This document shows, piece after piece, positions 7,052-13,712 of a DNA stretch of 13,924 nucleotides. The position numbers and the translations under genes are program-made. Below the pieces are notes generated by a model that was given only the letters and a program-made list of their open reading frames with translations, was not told where the DNA came from and made no database searches. The DNA lies in the NCBI GenBank assembly GCA_026706505.1, contig JAPOYQ010000360.1, positions 1 through 13,924 of the forward strand, in the 5' to 3' direction. How positions within the stretch are numbered: the first letter of the stretch is position 1; each line of letters begins with the position of its first letter. The DNA comes from Gemmatimonadota bacterium (GTDB lineage: Bacteria > Latescibacterota > UBA2968 > UBA8231).

Positions 7052-8464
7052 GTGTCCCAAAACGTCAGCGAAGAACGCGTACGCAAAATAGTCGAAGAAG
7101 TGGTGCAGCGCGTCGTCAGCGGCGGAGACGGCAGCGAGGGCGGGGACACCGGTGTCTTCGCGACGGTTGACGCGGCCGTCCAAGGCGCGACTCGCGCCCA
7201 GCAGCAGTTGGTGGCCTTGTCGCTGGAGGAGCGCAAAAAGATCGTCGAGGCCCTCCGGCAGACGGCGCACGTCCACGCCGAGGAATTTTCGCGGCGGGCC
7301 TTGGCCGAGACGGGCATGGGGCGGCTGGAAGACAAGATCATCAAGCACCAAGTCGCGGCCGATACGACGCCCGGCGTCGAAGATCTAGAGGCTACTTCGT
7401 GGACTGGTGACCACGGGCTGACCGTAGTCGAAATGGCCCCCTATGGGGTCATCGGCGCGGTCACCCCATCGACCCATCCCGTGCCGACGATGGTCAACAA
7501 CGCCATTTGCATTGTCGCCGCGGGCAACTCGGTCGTCTTCAACGTACATCCGGCGGGCAGGAAGGTCTCCATGTTCGCGGTGGGCTTGATCAATCAAGCC
7601 ATCGTCGCGGCTGGCGGGCCGGCCAACTTGGTGACCGCAGTCGAAACGCCGACCATTGAGACGGCCAACGAATTGTTCAATCACCCAGACATCCGCCTGC
7701 TGCTGGTCACGGGCGGGCCGGGCGTGGACAAGGCCGCGCTGGGTAGTCCCAAAAAGGCCATCGTCGCCGGTCCGGGCAATCCGCCCGTGGTCGTCGATGA
7801 AACAGCCGATTTGGCCAAGGCCGCGCGCGACATCATCGACGGGGGCGGCTTCGACAACAACATTCTCTGCATCGGCGAGAAGCAGGTTTTTGCCGTCGCT
7901 TCCATTGCCGACGAGCTCAAGCGGCTGATGGTCCAGTACAATGCATATGAGCTCGATGCGCGGCAGATCGAGACGCTCGCGCAGGTGGCTTTTGTCGATG
8001 GGTCAGACGGACATCTCGTAGCCAACCGCGAGTTAGTGGGGCGCGACGCCGCCGTGTTAGGCGAGCGCATCGGCCTCCGACTCGACTCATCGCTGCGCAT
8101 GCTCATTGGCGAGACTGACGCCAACCACGTTTTCGTGCGCGAGGAGCAGATGATGCCCTTTTTGCCGATCGTGCGGATGCCCAACGTCGACCAAGCCATC
8201 CGCGAGGCCGTCATCTCCGAGCACGGCTATGGGCACACGGCCGTGATTCATTCGCGCAACATCGAAAACATGCACAACATGGCTTGCGCCGTGGATACCA
8301 CCATTTTCGTCAAGAACGGTCCTTCCTACGCCGGGGTTGGCTTGGGCGGCGAGGGCTTTGGGACGTACTCGATTGCCGGGCCTACGGGCGAGGGGCTGAC
8401 GTCGCCACGCACCTTTACCCGCCAGCGCCGCTGCGCTCTCGTGGACTACTTCCGCATCGCCTGA
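7052..8464 (+). CDS. CoA-acylating aldehyde dehydrogenase, BMC type (EutE/PduP-like)
   Basis: The 470-residue protein converts an aldehyde, NAD and CoA to acyl-CoA inside a microcompartment. Residues 1-24 (SEERVRKIVEEVVQRVV) form an amphipathic helix followed by a Gly-rich linker, the typical encapsulation peptide of PduP/EutE. The body carries MAPYGVIGAVTPSTHPVPT (128-146), the nucleotide-binding VTGGPGVDKAAL (219-230), and the catalytic Cys273 in FDNNILCIGEKQV. This organisation is of the acylating aldehyde dehydrogenase class, not the hydrolytic class. The start is GTG with GAGGA 7 nt upstream; it keeps the encapsulation helix intact. It is the first gene of the operon and its stop overlaps the BMC-P start (TGATG). 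The aldehyde is unknown; lactaldehyde is a reasonable guess from rhaM nearby. Confidence 0.95.
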   Translation: MSQNVSEERVRKIVEEVVQRVVSGGDGSEGGDTGVFATVDAAVQGATRAQQQLVALSLEERKKIVEALRQTAHVHAEEFSRRALAETGMGRLEDKIIKHQVAADTTPGVEDLEATSWTGDHGLTVVEMAPYGVIGAVTPSTHPVPTMVNNAICIVAAGNSVVFNVHPAGRKVSMFAVGLINQAIVAAGGPANLVTAVETPTIETANELFNHPDIRLLLVTGGPGVDKAALGSPKKAIVAGPGNPPVVVDETADLAKAARDIIDGGGFDNNILCIGEKQVFAVASIADELKRLMVQYNAYELDARQIETLAQVAFVDGSDGHLVANRELVGRDAAVLGERIGLRLDSSLRMLIGETDANHVFVREEQMMPFLPIVRMPNVDQAIREAVISEHGYGHTAVIHSRNIENMHNMACAVDTTIFVKNGPSYAGVGLGGEGFGTYSIAGPTGEGLTSPRTFTRQRRCALVDYFRIA

Positions 8465-8778
8465 TGCTCTTGGGCCAAGTCAAAGGGCATCTGGTTTCCA
8501 CGGCCAAGGTCCCGAGCCTGCACGGCAAGAAGCTCTTAGTCGTCGAAATTGCGTCGGTGCGCGAGCACGGTTTGGTGCTGACGGGGCGGGATATGGTTTG
8601 CATTGACGCGGTGCAAGCGGGCAAAGGCGAGTTGGTGATTTTGGTGCAGGGCAGCTCGTCGCGAATCGCCCCGAACTTGGGCGATGTGCCAACCGATGCG
8701 GTAATCGTCGGGATCGTCGATTCGCTACAGGCGATGGGCAAGGACTTCGACTGTCGGCAACTGAGCCGCGAAGGATAG
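8464..8778 (+). CDS. eutN: BMC-P pentameric shell vertex protein (EutN/CcmL family)
   Basis: This gene encodes 104 residues of the EutN/CcmL fold, which forms pentamers that cap the vertices of the polyhedral shell. Recognisable parts are the N-terminal LLGQVKGHLVSTAKVPSLHG (2-21), the central DAVQAGKGELVILVQGSSSR and the C-terminal PTDAVIVGIVDSL. The frame stays open further upstream into the dehydrogenase gene. The ATG at 8464 is preferred because it starts exactly at the family N-terminus and overlaps the preceding stop as TGATG, implying translational coupling. It is the only pentamer gene in the window; related loci often have several, so others may lie to the right. Confidence 0.93.
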   Translation: MLLGQVKGHLVSTAKVPSLHGKKLLVVEIASVREHGLVLTGRDMVCIDAVQAGKGELVILVQGSSSRIAPNLGDVPTDAVIVGIVDSLQAMGKDFDCRQLSREG

Positions 8779-8781
8779 GCG

Positions 8782-9462
8782 ATGAACGTTGCACCAGCGG
8801 CTGGATTGGACCGCAAGCAGATTGAGGCGCTGGTGCGCCGGGTGGTGTACGATCACCTGCCCGATGCTCAGCTAGAGCAGGTACCTTCAGCCCCGAGACT
8901 GGTCGTCAATATGTCCGCTCGCCACGTCCATCTCAACCGAGAGGCGCTGGACGCGCTCTTCGGCACGGGTGCCGAGTTGACTGTGCAGAAGGTCCTGTAC
9001 CAGGAGGGCGCTTTTGCCGCCGAGCAGACGGTGTCGGTTTTCGGCCCGCGCAAGCAGGTGATTCCCAATGTGCGCATCCTCGGCCCATTGCGCGATTACA
9101 ACCAAGTGGAACTGGCCTTTACGGACGCCCGCTATTTGGGCATTGACGCGCCGGTGCGGCTCAGCGGCAACATCGAGGGGACGCCGGGCTGCTACTTGGT
9201 GGGGCCGGCTGGGGGGCTGGAGTTGGATCACGGGGTGATTCGGGCCGCCCGCCACGTGCATTTGAACCCGGAAGAGGCTGCGTACTATGGGGTCGGCCCG
9301 GGAGACTTGCTGCGGCTGGTAGTAGAGGGCGATCAGGGTGGGGTGCTGGAAGGGTTGATCTGCCGCGTCAGTGAGCGCGAACGCTTGGAAGTTCACATCG
9401 ATACGGACGAGGGCAATGCAATTGATTTGGTACACGCCCGCAAGGTATATTTGGAGCGTTGA
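8782..9462 (+). CDS. pduL: PduL-type phosphate acyltransferase (phosphotransacylase)
   Basis: The 226-residue enzyme exchanges CoA for phosphate on the acyl-CoA made by the dehydrogenase, recycling CoA within the shell. Both halves of the PduL fold show the zinc signature: SARHVHLN (45-52) with H48 and H50, and AARHVHLNPE (155-164) with H158 and H160. E110 and H205 (EVHIDTDEGNA) complete the expected two-zinc ligand set known from PduL structures. Residues 9-27 (LDRKQIEALVRRVVYDHLP) form an amphipathic helix and then a linker, so it has an encapsulation peptide like the dehydrogenase. It starts 3 nt after the BMC-P stop, with AAGGATAGG upstream. All ligands are present, so activity is expected. 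Confidence 0.95.
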   Translation: MNVAPAAGLDRKQIEALVRRVVYDHLPDAQLEQVPSAPRLVVNMSARHVHLNREALDALFGTGAELTVQKVLYQEGAFAAEQTVSVFGPRKQVIPNVRILGPLRDYNQVELAFTDARYLGIDAPVRLSGNIEGTPGCYLVGPAGGLELDHGVIRAARHVHLNPEEAAYYGVGPGDLLRLVVEGDQGGVLEGLICRVSERERLEVHIDTDEGNAIDLVHARKVYLER

Positions 9463-9499
9463 ACGCAAAAATCCGCACAATTACTTCAGGAGGTAAGGG

Positions 9500-10060
9500 A
9501 TGTCGGATGCAATAGGCATGGTAGAAACCGTGGGGCTGGTCGGGGTCGTCGAGGCCGGCGACGCCATGGCCAAGGCCGCCAGCGTCCAGCTTTTGGGCTG
9601 GGATCGAGTCGGCTCCGGCTTGGTGACTGTGTTTTGCGCGGGCGATGTGGCGGCCGTCAAGTCGGCCGTGGATGCTGGCTCGACTGCTGCGGCCAAGGTC
9701 GGGGAGGTGCATTCGGTCCACGTGATTCCCCGCCCGCACAGCGAACTGACGACCGTCGTGCCCGAGCGCGGCGACAGCGGCGACAGCGATGGCCGCGTCC
9801 GCGCCTTGGGTCTCATTGAGACTAAGGGGTCCATCGGCGTGATCGAAGCGGCCGACGCCATGAGCAAGGCCGCCAATGTGGAGGTCGTCAAGCTCCAGGA
9901 CATCGGCGGTGGGTACATAACCGTCATGGTCAGTGGCGACGTCGGCTCGGTGCAGGCTTCGGTCAGCGCTGGTGCCGAGGCGGCCGAGCGCGTGGGCGAG
10001 CTCGTGTCGCAACACGTGATTCCCCGCCCCCACGACGATCTCATTGCGCTGTACTTGTAG
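9500..10060 (+). CDS. BMC-T shell protein (two tandem BMC domains, non-permuted)
   Basis: This 186-residue protein has two canonical BMC (Pfam00936-like) domains at about 3-79 and 101-179, each starting like A-IGMVETVG or ALGLIETKG and ending in HVIPRP. The order is not permuted, so it resembles single-layer trimers of the PduT class, not EutL/PduB. Pore-loop positions read RVGSG (36-40) and DIGGG (134-138), with no Cys at the pore, so a PduT-like iron-sulfur cluster is not indicated. A short charged linker rich in Asp, Gly and Ser joins the domains. A strong AGGAGG (9488-9493) precedes the ATG, stronger than its neighbours, which fits high expression of a shell facet protein. Confidence 0.95.
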   Translation: MSDAIGMVETVGLVGVVEAGDAMAKAASVQLLGWDRVGSGLVTVFCAGDVAAVKSAVDAGSTAAAKVGEVHSVHVIPRPHSELTTVVPERGDSGDSDGRVRALGLIETKGSIGVIEAADAMSKAANVEVVKLQDIGGGYITVMVSGDVGSVQASVSAGAEAAERVGELVSQHVIPRPHDDLIALYL

Positions 10061-10072
10061 AGGAGACAAATA

Positions 10073-10336
10073 ATGAAAGCATTGGGTATGGTCGAGACTC
10101 GCGGTTTGGTCTGCGTCGTCGAAGCCCTCGACGCCATGTTGAAGACCGCGGACGTGAGCTATGCGGGCCAAAAGCGCGTGGGTAGCGGCCTAATCGCCGT
10201 GCTGGTCGAAGGCGACGTAGCGGCGGTCAAAGCGGCCGTGGATGCGGGAGCGCAAGCCGCCCAGCGCATCGGCGAGCTGCGCAGCGTCCACGTGATTCCC
10301 CGTCCAACTGAGGGACTGACAGACCACCTTGGTTAG
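10073..10336 (+). CDS. BMC-H hexameric shell protein
   Basis: At 87 residues with one BMC domain ([20 protein letters not shown] at 2-21, pore loop KRVGSG at about 34-39, closing [10 protein letters not shown]), this is the ordinary facet-forming hexamer. It is the only single-domain BMC protein in the window and is likely the bulk shell component. AGAGGAG lies about 10 nt before the ATG, 12 nt after the BMC-T stop. The DNA coding for HVIPRP is nearly identical to that in both halves of the preceding BMC-T gene, consistent with local duplication. Confidence 0.96.
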   Translation: MKALGMVETRGLVCVVEALDAMLKTADVSYAGQKRVGSGLIAVLVEGDVAAVKAAVDAGAQAAQRIGELRSVHVIPRPTEGLTDHLG

Positions 10337-10340
10337 CTAG

Positions 10341-10787
10341 GTGACCGAGGCTTTGCACATCGACGCTCCGGTCGTCACCGGCGATTTGCTCGGGCGCGAG
10401 CACAAGGGCGAGCGGACGCTCAGCGTGTCCCCCAGCGCCATCTTGACGCCGACGGCTTGGGACTACATCCGCCAGCACCGGTTGCAGCTAAGTCGCGGCG
10501 AGGCCGTTGCCGCTGCCGAGGGGGTTGCGGACGCGGGCCGGTGCGAACATCCCGACCGCGCCTGCGGTTGCGAGCACGAGGAATTTGGCTCGGGATACGT
10601 CGAGCCAGCCCACTGCGGCGATTGCGCCGTCCACGAGCGCAAGAAGGAGGGCGATCCAGAAGCGAGTTGCGAGGGTTGCAATCGCTACAAGACGCTTTTG
10701 CAACAAATCGAAAAGGGCCAAGCCTCCGATCCAGAAGCCTTAATTGAGCAGATCACCGAGTTAGTAATTCATCGGCTGGCAGACTAA
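10341..10787 (+). CDS. Cys-rich BMC-associated protein with LTP-x-A N-terminal module and C-terminal encapsulation-like helix
   Basis: The 148-residue protein is not one I can name. Residues 5-51 form a module (IDAPVVTGDLLG, then SPSAILTPTAWDYIRQHRL) resembling the N-terminal segments of EutQ and EutT, which carry ITPEAR or LTPSAR, and also resembling the N-terminus of the lyase gene in this operon. The middle (68-113) has seven Cys: C68, C75, C77, C92, C95, C110 and C113, including CxC and two CxxC pairs, with several His. This suggests a zinc or iron-sulfur site. The tail PEALIEQITELVIHRLAD (131-148) is an amphipathic helix like the encapsulation peptides of the dehydrogenase and PduL. GTG start, 4 nt after the BMC-H stop, with no strong ribosome binding site. 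Possible roles are an electron carrier or a scaffold inside the shell; both are inference. Confidence 0.8.
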   Translation: MTEALHIDAPVVTGDLLGREHKGERTLSVSPSAILTPTAWDYIRQHRLQLSRGEAVAAAEGVADAGRCEHPDRACGCEHEEFGSGYVEPAHCGDCAVHERKKEGDPEASCEGCNRYKTLLQQIEKGQASDPEALIEQITELVIHRLAD

Positions 10788-10790
10788 GCT

Positions 10791-11375
10791 ATGGCGGGCG
10801 ACCCGGCAGTTGGCATGATCGAGGTGCAGGGCGTGGCCGCTGCCATTGTGGGTGCGGATGCGGCCTGCAAGGCTGCGGACGTGAAGCTCGCAGGCTGGGC
10901 GTCAATCGGCGGTTATACCACGGCCTTTTTCACCGGATCGATTAGCGATGTGGCCGCCGCACTGCAAAGCGGCGAAGAAGCGGCCCGCAGCGTGATAGAA
11001 CACGTGGTGGCCGCACCCCTACTCCAACCCGCTGCCGCCTGCCACCAATTCGTCGATTTTCCGGTCCGGTCCGACAGCGACTTTCCCACTGGCGCTTTGG
11101 GGTTGGTCGAGACGCGCGGTTACGGGGCCCACATTCACACCAACGATCAGATGGTTAAGACGGCTGCCGTCGAGGTAGTCAACGTGCTGACGGTCCACGA
11201 CCGCGTGGTGTGTTCGCTGGTCTTGGGAGACGTAGGGGCCGTCAACGAAGCCATAGCCGTCGCGCAAAAGTTGCTCGCGGACTGCGAGCACTTGTTGGGC
11301 ACGGCCCTGATTCCACAGCCGCGGCCCGAGGTCTTGGCTGCATACGCCGCGCCGATGGGAGGTGGGGGTGTCTAG
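10791..11375 (+). CDS. Divergent BMC-T shell protein (two BMC domains)
   Basis: The 194 residues hold a BMC domain at about 5-77 (VGMIEVQGVAAAIVGADAA) and another at 101-178 (GALGLVETRGYGAHIHTNDQ), joined by a long linker (78-100). Domain 2 is clearly divergent: its pore position carries VHDRV (135-139) where its neighbours have I/V-G-S/G-G, followed by a Cys (141). His, Asp and Arg at a pore would give a charged opening and conceivably a metal or ligand site. It starts 3 nt after the previous stop and its 3' end overlaps the four-domain gene, so the two are probably made together. Non-permuted domain order again suggests PduT-like topology, unless it assembles with its neighbour. Confidence 0.92.
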   Translation: MAGDPAVGMIEVQGVAAAIVGADAACKAADVKLAGWASIGGYTTAFFTGSISDVAAALQSGEEAARSVIEHVVAAPLLQPAAACHQFVDFPVRSDSDFPTGALGLVETRGYGAHIHTNDQMVKTAAVEVVNVLTVHDRVVCSLVLGDVGAVNEAIAVAQKLLADCEHLLGTALIPQPRPEVLAAYAAPMGGGGV

Positions 11376-12516
11376 CGGGGCAATCGGCATGCTGGAGACG
11401 CGCGGTATGGCGTCGCTGATGGCTTCTACCGACGCCATGCTCAAGGCCGCTGAGGTGCGACTTTGCGGTCGGCACGGCATTGGGTCGGGTTGGCTCACTG
11501 CCGTAATAGCTGGCCAAGTAGCTGATGTAGAGGCGGCCATTCGCGTCGGCGAGGTCGAGGCCAACCGCACCGGCGAACTGATTGGCGCGCAAGTGGTGCC
11601 GCGGCCAGACGCGCGCGCCATGGACGCCATGCCCCACGCAACCGGCCTTGGTGCCGAACAGGTACAGCCGCGGGCGATTGGCTTATTGGAGACGCAGGGC
11701 CTGACGCCGCTAGTGGCTGGTGCCGATGCCATGCTCAAGGCCGCCCAAGTGGAGCTAGGGGGTTGGGCCTTCATCGGTGGTGCGCTGTGCCACGCGCCGA
11801 TCTTTGGCGATGTGGCTGCCGTGCAGGCGGCGCTAGAAGTCGGTCGGCAAGCAGCCGAGCGGATTGGTACCGTGTACGCGACGCTCGTTTTGCCGCAGCC
11901 TAGTGAGGGGCTAGGTCCTCTGTTGCCGCCTGCGCCAGCGGTCGAGCCGCGCTCCACGGGAGCCTTGGGCCTCATAGAGACCATTGGTTACGCCTCGGTC
12001 GTGGGCAGCGCCGACGCCATGCTCAAGGCCGCAGATGTCCAGATCGAGCGCTTGAGCATTGGCAGCGGCGGGCGGATTGCCGCGCTGGCCACCGGCCACC
12101 TCGACGATGTGCAGGCCGCGGTACGCGTTGGTGCCGAGGCCGCCACGGCCTTGGGGCAGCTCGACGCCTCGGCTGTAGTTTCTAGACCCGATCCCGCGCT
12201 CGTCGCCCGTTTTGCCACTGCGGCCGAGGGCCTTGGCGCGGGTGCGCGGCAGGCCATGGGGCTGATTGAGACGCGCAGTACCGTGGCCTTGGTGCGAGCT
12301 GTCGATCGGATGCTCAAGGCCGCAGCCGTCGAATACGAGGGAGCCTATAAGGTGGGGTACTACTTGACGGCCGCGGTCGTGCGCGGCGATGTGGGTGCCG
12401 TGCAGGTCGCGATAGATGCGGGTCGGGAGGAGGCCGTTGAACACGGGGAACTGGTCTCGGCCTACGCAATTCCACAGCCCTATAGCGGCCTCGAAGGCCG
12501 CCTGCCGCACGTTTAG
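11368..12516 (+). CDS. Tetra-BMC shell protein (four tandem BMC domains)
   Basis: This 382-residue protein contains four complete canonical BMC domains in a row, at about 4-80, 102-179, 198-274 and 295-371. Each opens with (A)-(I/M/L)-G-(M/L)-(L/I)-E-T and has a MLKAA helix; they are joined by 20-24-residue linkers, one Pro-rich. The usual shell proteins have one (BMC-H) or two (BMC-T). Pore loops differ: GIGSG (37-41), IGG (136-138), IGSG (231-234) and VGYY (329-332). I place the start at GTG 11368, with GGAGG 5 nt upstream; a GTG at 11362 would add two residues. It overlaps the end of the two-domain BMC-T gene by 8 nt. No frameshift or stop joins two separate genes: the frame is continuous and the linkers are in frame. 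Assembly is unknown. Confidence 0.93.
   Translation: MSSGAIGMLETRGMASLMASTDAMLKAAEVRLCGRHGIGSGWLTAVIAGQVADVEAAIRVGEVEANRTGELIGAQVVPRPDARAMDAMPHATGLGAEQVQPRAIGLLETQGLTPLVAGADAMLKAAQVELGGWAFIGGALCHAPIFGDVAAVQAALEVGRQAAERIGTVYATLVLPQPSEGLGPLLPPAPAVEPRSTGALGLIETIGYASVVGSADAMLKAADVQIERLSIGSGGRIAALATGHLDDVQAAVRVGAEAATALGQLDASAVVSRPDPALVARFATAAEGLGAGARQAMGLIETRSTVALVRAVDRMLKAAAVEYEGAYKVGYYLTAAVVRGDVGAVQVAIDAGREEAVEHGELVSAYAIPQPYSGLEGRLPHV
11437..12323 (+). repeat. Fourfold internal repeat in the tetra-BMC gene
   Basis: The 14-mer ATGCTCAAGGCCGC occurs four times, at 11437, 11731, 12019 and 12310, spaced 294, 288 and 291 nt apart. All spacings are multiples of three, and each copy encodes MLKAA at the same place in a BMC domain. 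The retained nucleotide identity points to tandem duplication within the gene, followed by divergence, most visible in the pore loops. Confidence 0.9.
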
Positions 12517-12530
12517 CGAGGACGCGAAAA

Positions 12531-13712
12531 ATGATTCGGATTGACGATGCCGTAATTACCGCGCAGACCTTGGAGGGCCGCCTAGCTGGCGAACGGCAGG
12601 TCGAGATCGGCCCGAGGTCTAAGCTGACGCCGTCGGCGCAGGACTTGTTGCGCGTCCAGGGCGTTGAGATCGTGCGCCGGGAAGCCGGAAGCCAAGCCTC
12701 CCCGACGCCGACACTGGCACCCGCACCGGCACCAGCGGCTCCTCGCGCGGCCGGACGCCAGGCATTTGCTGGCATCTTCTGCCCCAATATCGTCCTTTTC
12801 GACAGCCAGAACGAGATCAATCACGCCGAGATGGAGCGCTACATCAACTGGCTGATCGAGGCTGGGATCCACCGGCTGTACCCCAACGGCAGCACTGGCG
12901 CGTTCGCGCGTCTGTCGCAGGAGGGGCGCCAAGACGTGGTGCGGCTGGTCTGCGAGGTCAACAAGGGGCGCGTACCCGTACTGGCTGGAGCTAGCGAGGC
13001 CAACTTGCGCGACGTGCTCAAGATGGCCGAATACTACGCCTCGGTCGGCGTGGATGCTATTGCGCTGATGCCCCCCTATTACTACGAAATTTCCACTGAG
13101 AGCCTCTTCGAGTACTTCGCCGAAATCGCCGGGGAATCGCCGCTGGATATCCTGCTGTGCAATATCCCGCAATTTACCCAAGAGCTGTCGATAGATTTGC
13201 TGGAGCGGCTCTTGCCCTATGATCGGATCTTCGGCATCAAGGACTCCAGCCGCGACCTGCCGAGGCTGCTCAACACCATGAACTGCCTGCGCCAACAGCG
13301 CTCCGATTACGTGGTGATGACTGGTTGCGAGGAACTCGTATTCCCCTCGGTGCTCATGGGAGCCAACGGAGGCACCATTGCCACCTCGGGCATTGTCCCA
13401 GAGGTGATCGTCGAACTTTATGAAAAAGCCAAAAGCGGTGACATTGAGCGTGCCCGCGAACTGCAATACCGCATCCTCGATCTCATCAACTTGATGCTCC
13501 TTGGGGTCAACTTTCCAGAGGGCTTCAAGACCGGCGTAGCGGCTCGCGGCTTTGACGTAGGCCCAGCGCGCGCGTCGAGCAGCGCGTCCGAGCAGGAGTA
13601 CCTGATCAAGCTAGAGGCCCAAATCAACTGCGTCCTCGCGGATATGGGCTATCCAGTCCAAGGCCCCCGCGCCTGCCCGGCGACCAACCTACCGCCGATT
13701 GTCGGTCGCTAG
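12531..13712 (+). CDS. DapA/NanA-superfamily aldolase or lyase with BMC-associated N-terminal module
   Basis: The protein has 393 residues, against about 290-300 for the family. Residues 1-50 form the module also seen in the Cys-rich protein (IDDAVITAQTLEG, then GPRSKLTPSAQDLLRVQGVEI). Residues 52-78 form a Pro/Ala linker. Residues 80-375 form a class I aldolase TIM barrel: NGSTGAFARLS (119-129), ALMPPYYYEIS (178-188) and the Schiff-base Lys K237 in IFGIKDSS. Two usual residues differ: the family Tyr in the YN-x-P motif is Cys210 (LLCNIP), and GSTGE is GSTGA. The enzyme probably cleaves a 2-oxo acid to pyruvate and an aldehyde, feeding the dehydrogenase, but dehydratase or deaminase activity is possible. 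GAGGA precedes the ATG by 8 nt. It is the likely signature enzyme, but its substrate is uncertain. Confidence 0.88.
   Translation: MIRIDDAVITAQTLEGRLAGERQVEIGPRSKLTPSAQDLLRVQGVEIVRREAGSQASPTPTLAPAPAPAAPRAAGRQAFAGIFCPNIVLFDSQNEINHAEMERYINWLIEAGIHRLYPNGSTGAFARLSQEGRQDVVRLVCEVNKGRVPVLAGASEANLRDVLKMAEYYASVGVDAIALMPPYYYEISTESLFEYFAEIAGESPLDILLCNIPQFTQELSIDLLERLLPYDRIFGIKDSSRDLPRLLNTMNCLRQQRSDYVVMTGCEELVFPSVLMGANGGTIATSGIVPEVIVELYEKAKSGDIERARELQYRILDLINLMLLGVNFPEGFKTGVAARGFDVGPARASSSASEQEYLIKLEAQINCVLADMGYPVQGPRACPATNLPPIVGR

Noticed and set aside
8284..8463. Upstream extension of the BMC-P frame
   Set aside because: It lies inside the dehydrogenase 3' end and is unlike any BMC-P N-terminus; the ATG at 8464 fits the family and the TGATG overlap.
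9500..10060. PduT-like iron-sulfur cluster in the first BMC-T
   Set aside because: Both pore loops end in Gly with no Cys at the pore; the only nearby Cys (46) lies on the strand after the loop.
9368..10171. Minus-strand frame of 267 codons
   Set aside because: Antisense to PduL, BMC-T and BMC-H; its apparent repeats mirror the two BMC domains.
11019..11984. Minus-strand frame of 321 codons
   Set aside because: Antisense to the BMC-T and tetra-BMC genes; its repeated look only mirrors the BMC repeats.
12582..13466. Minus-strand frame of 294 codons
   Set aside because: Antisense to the lyase, whose catalytic motifs are clear; no motif in the reverse product.
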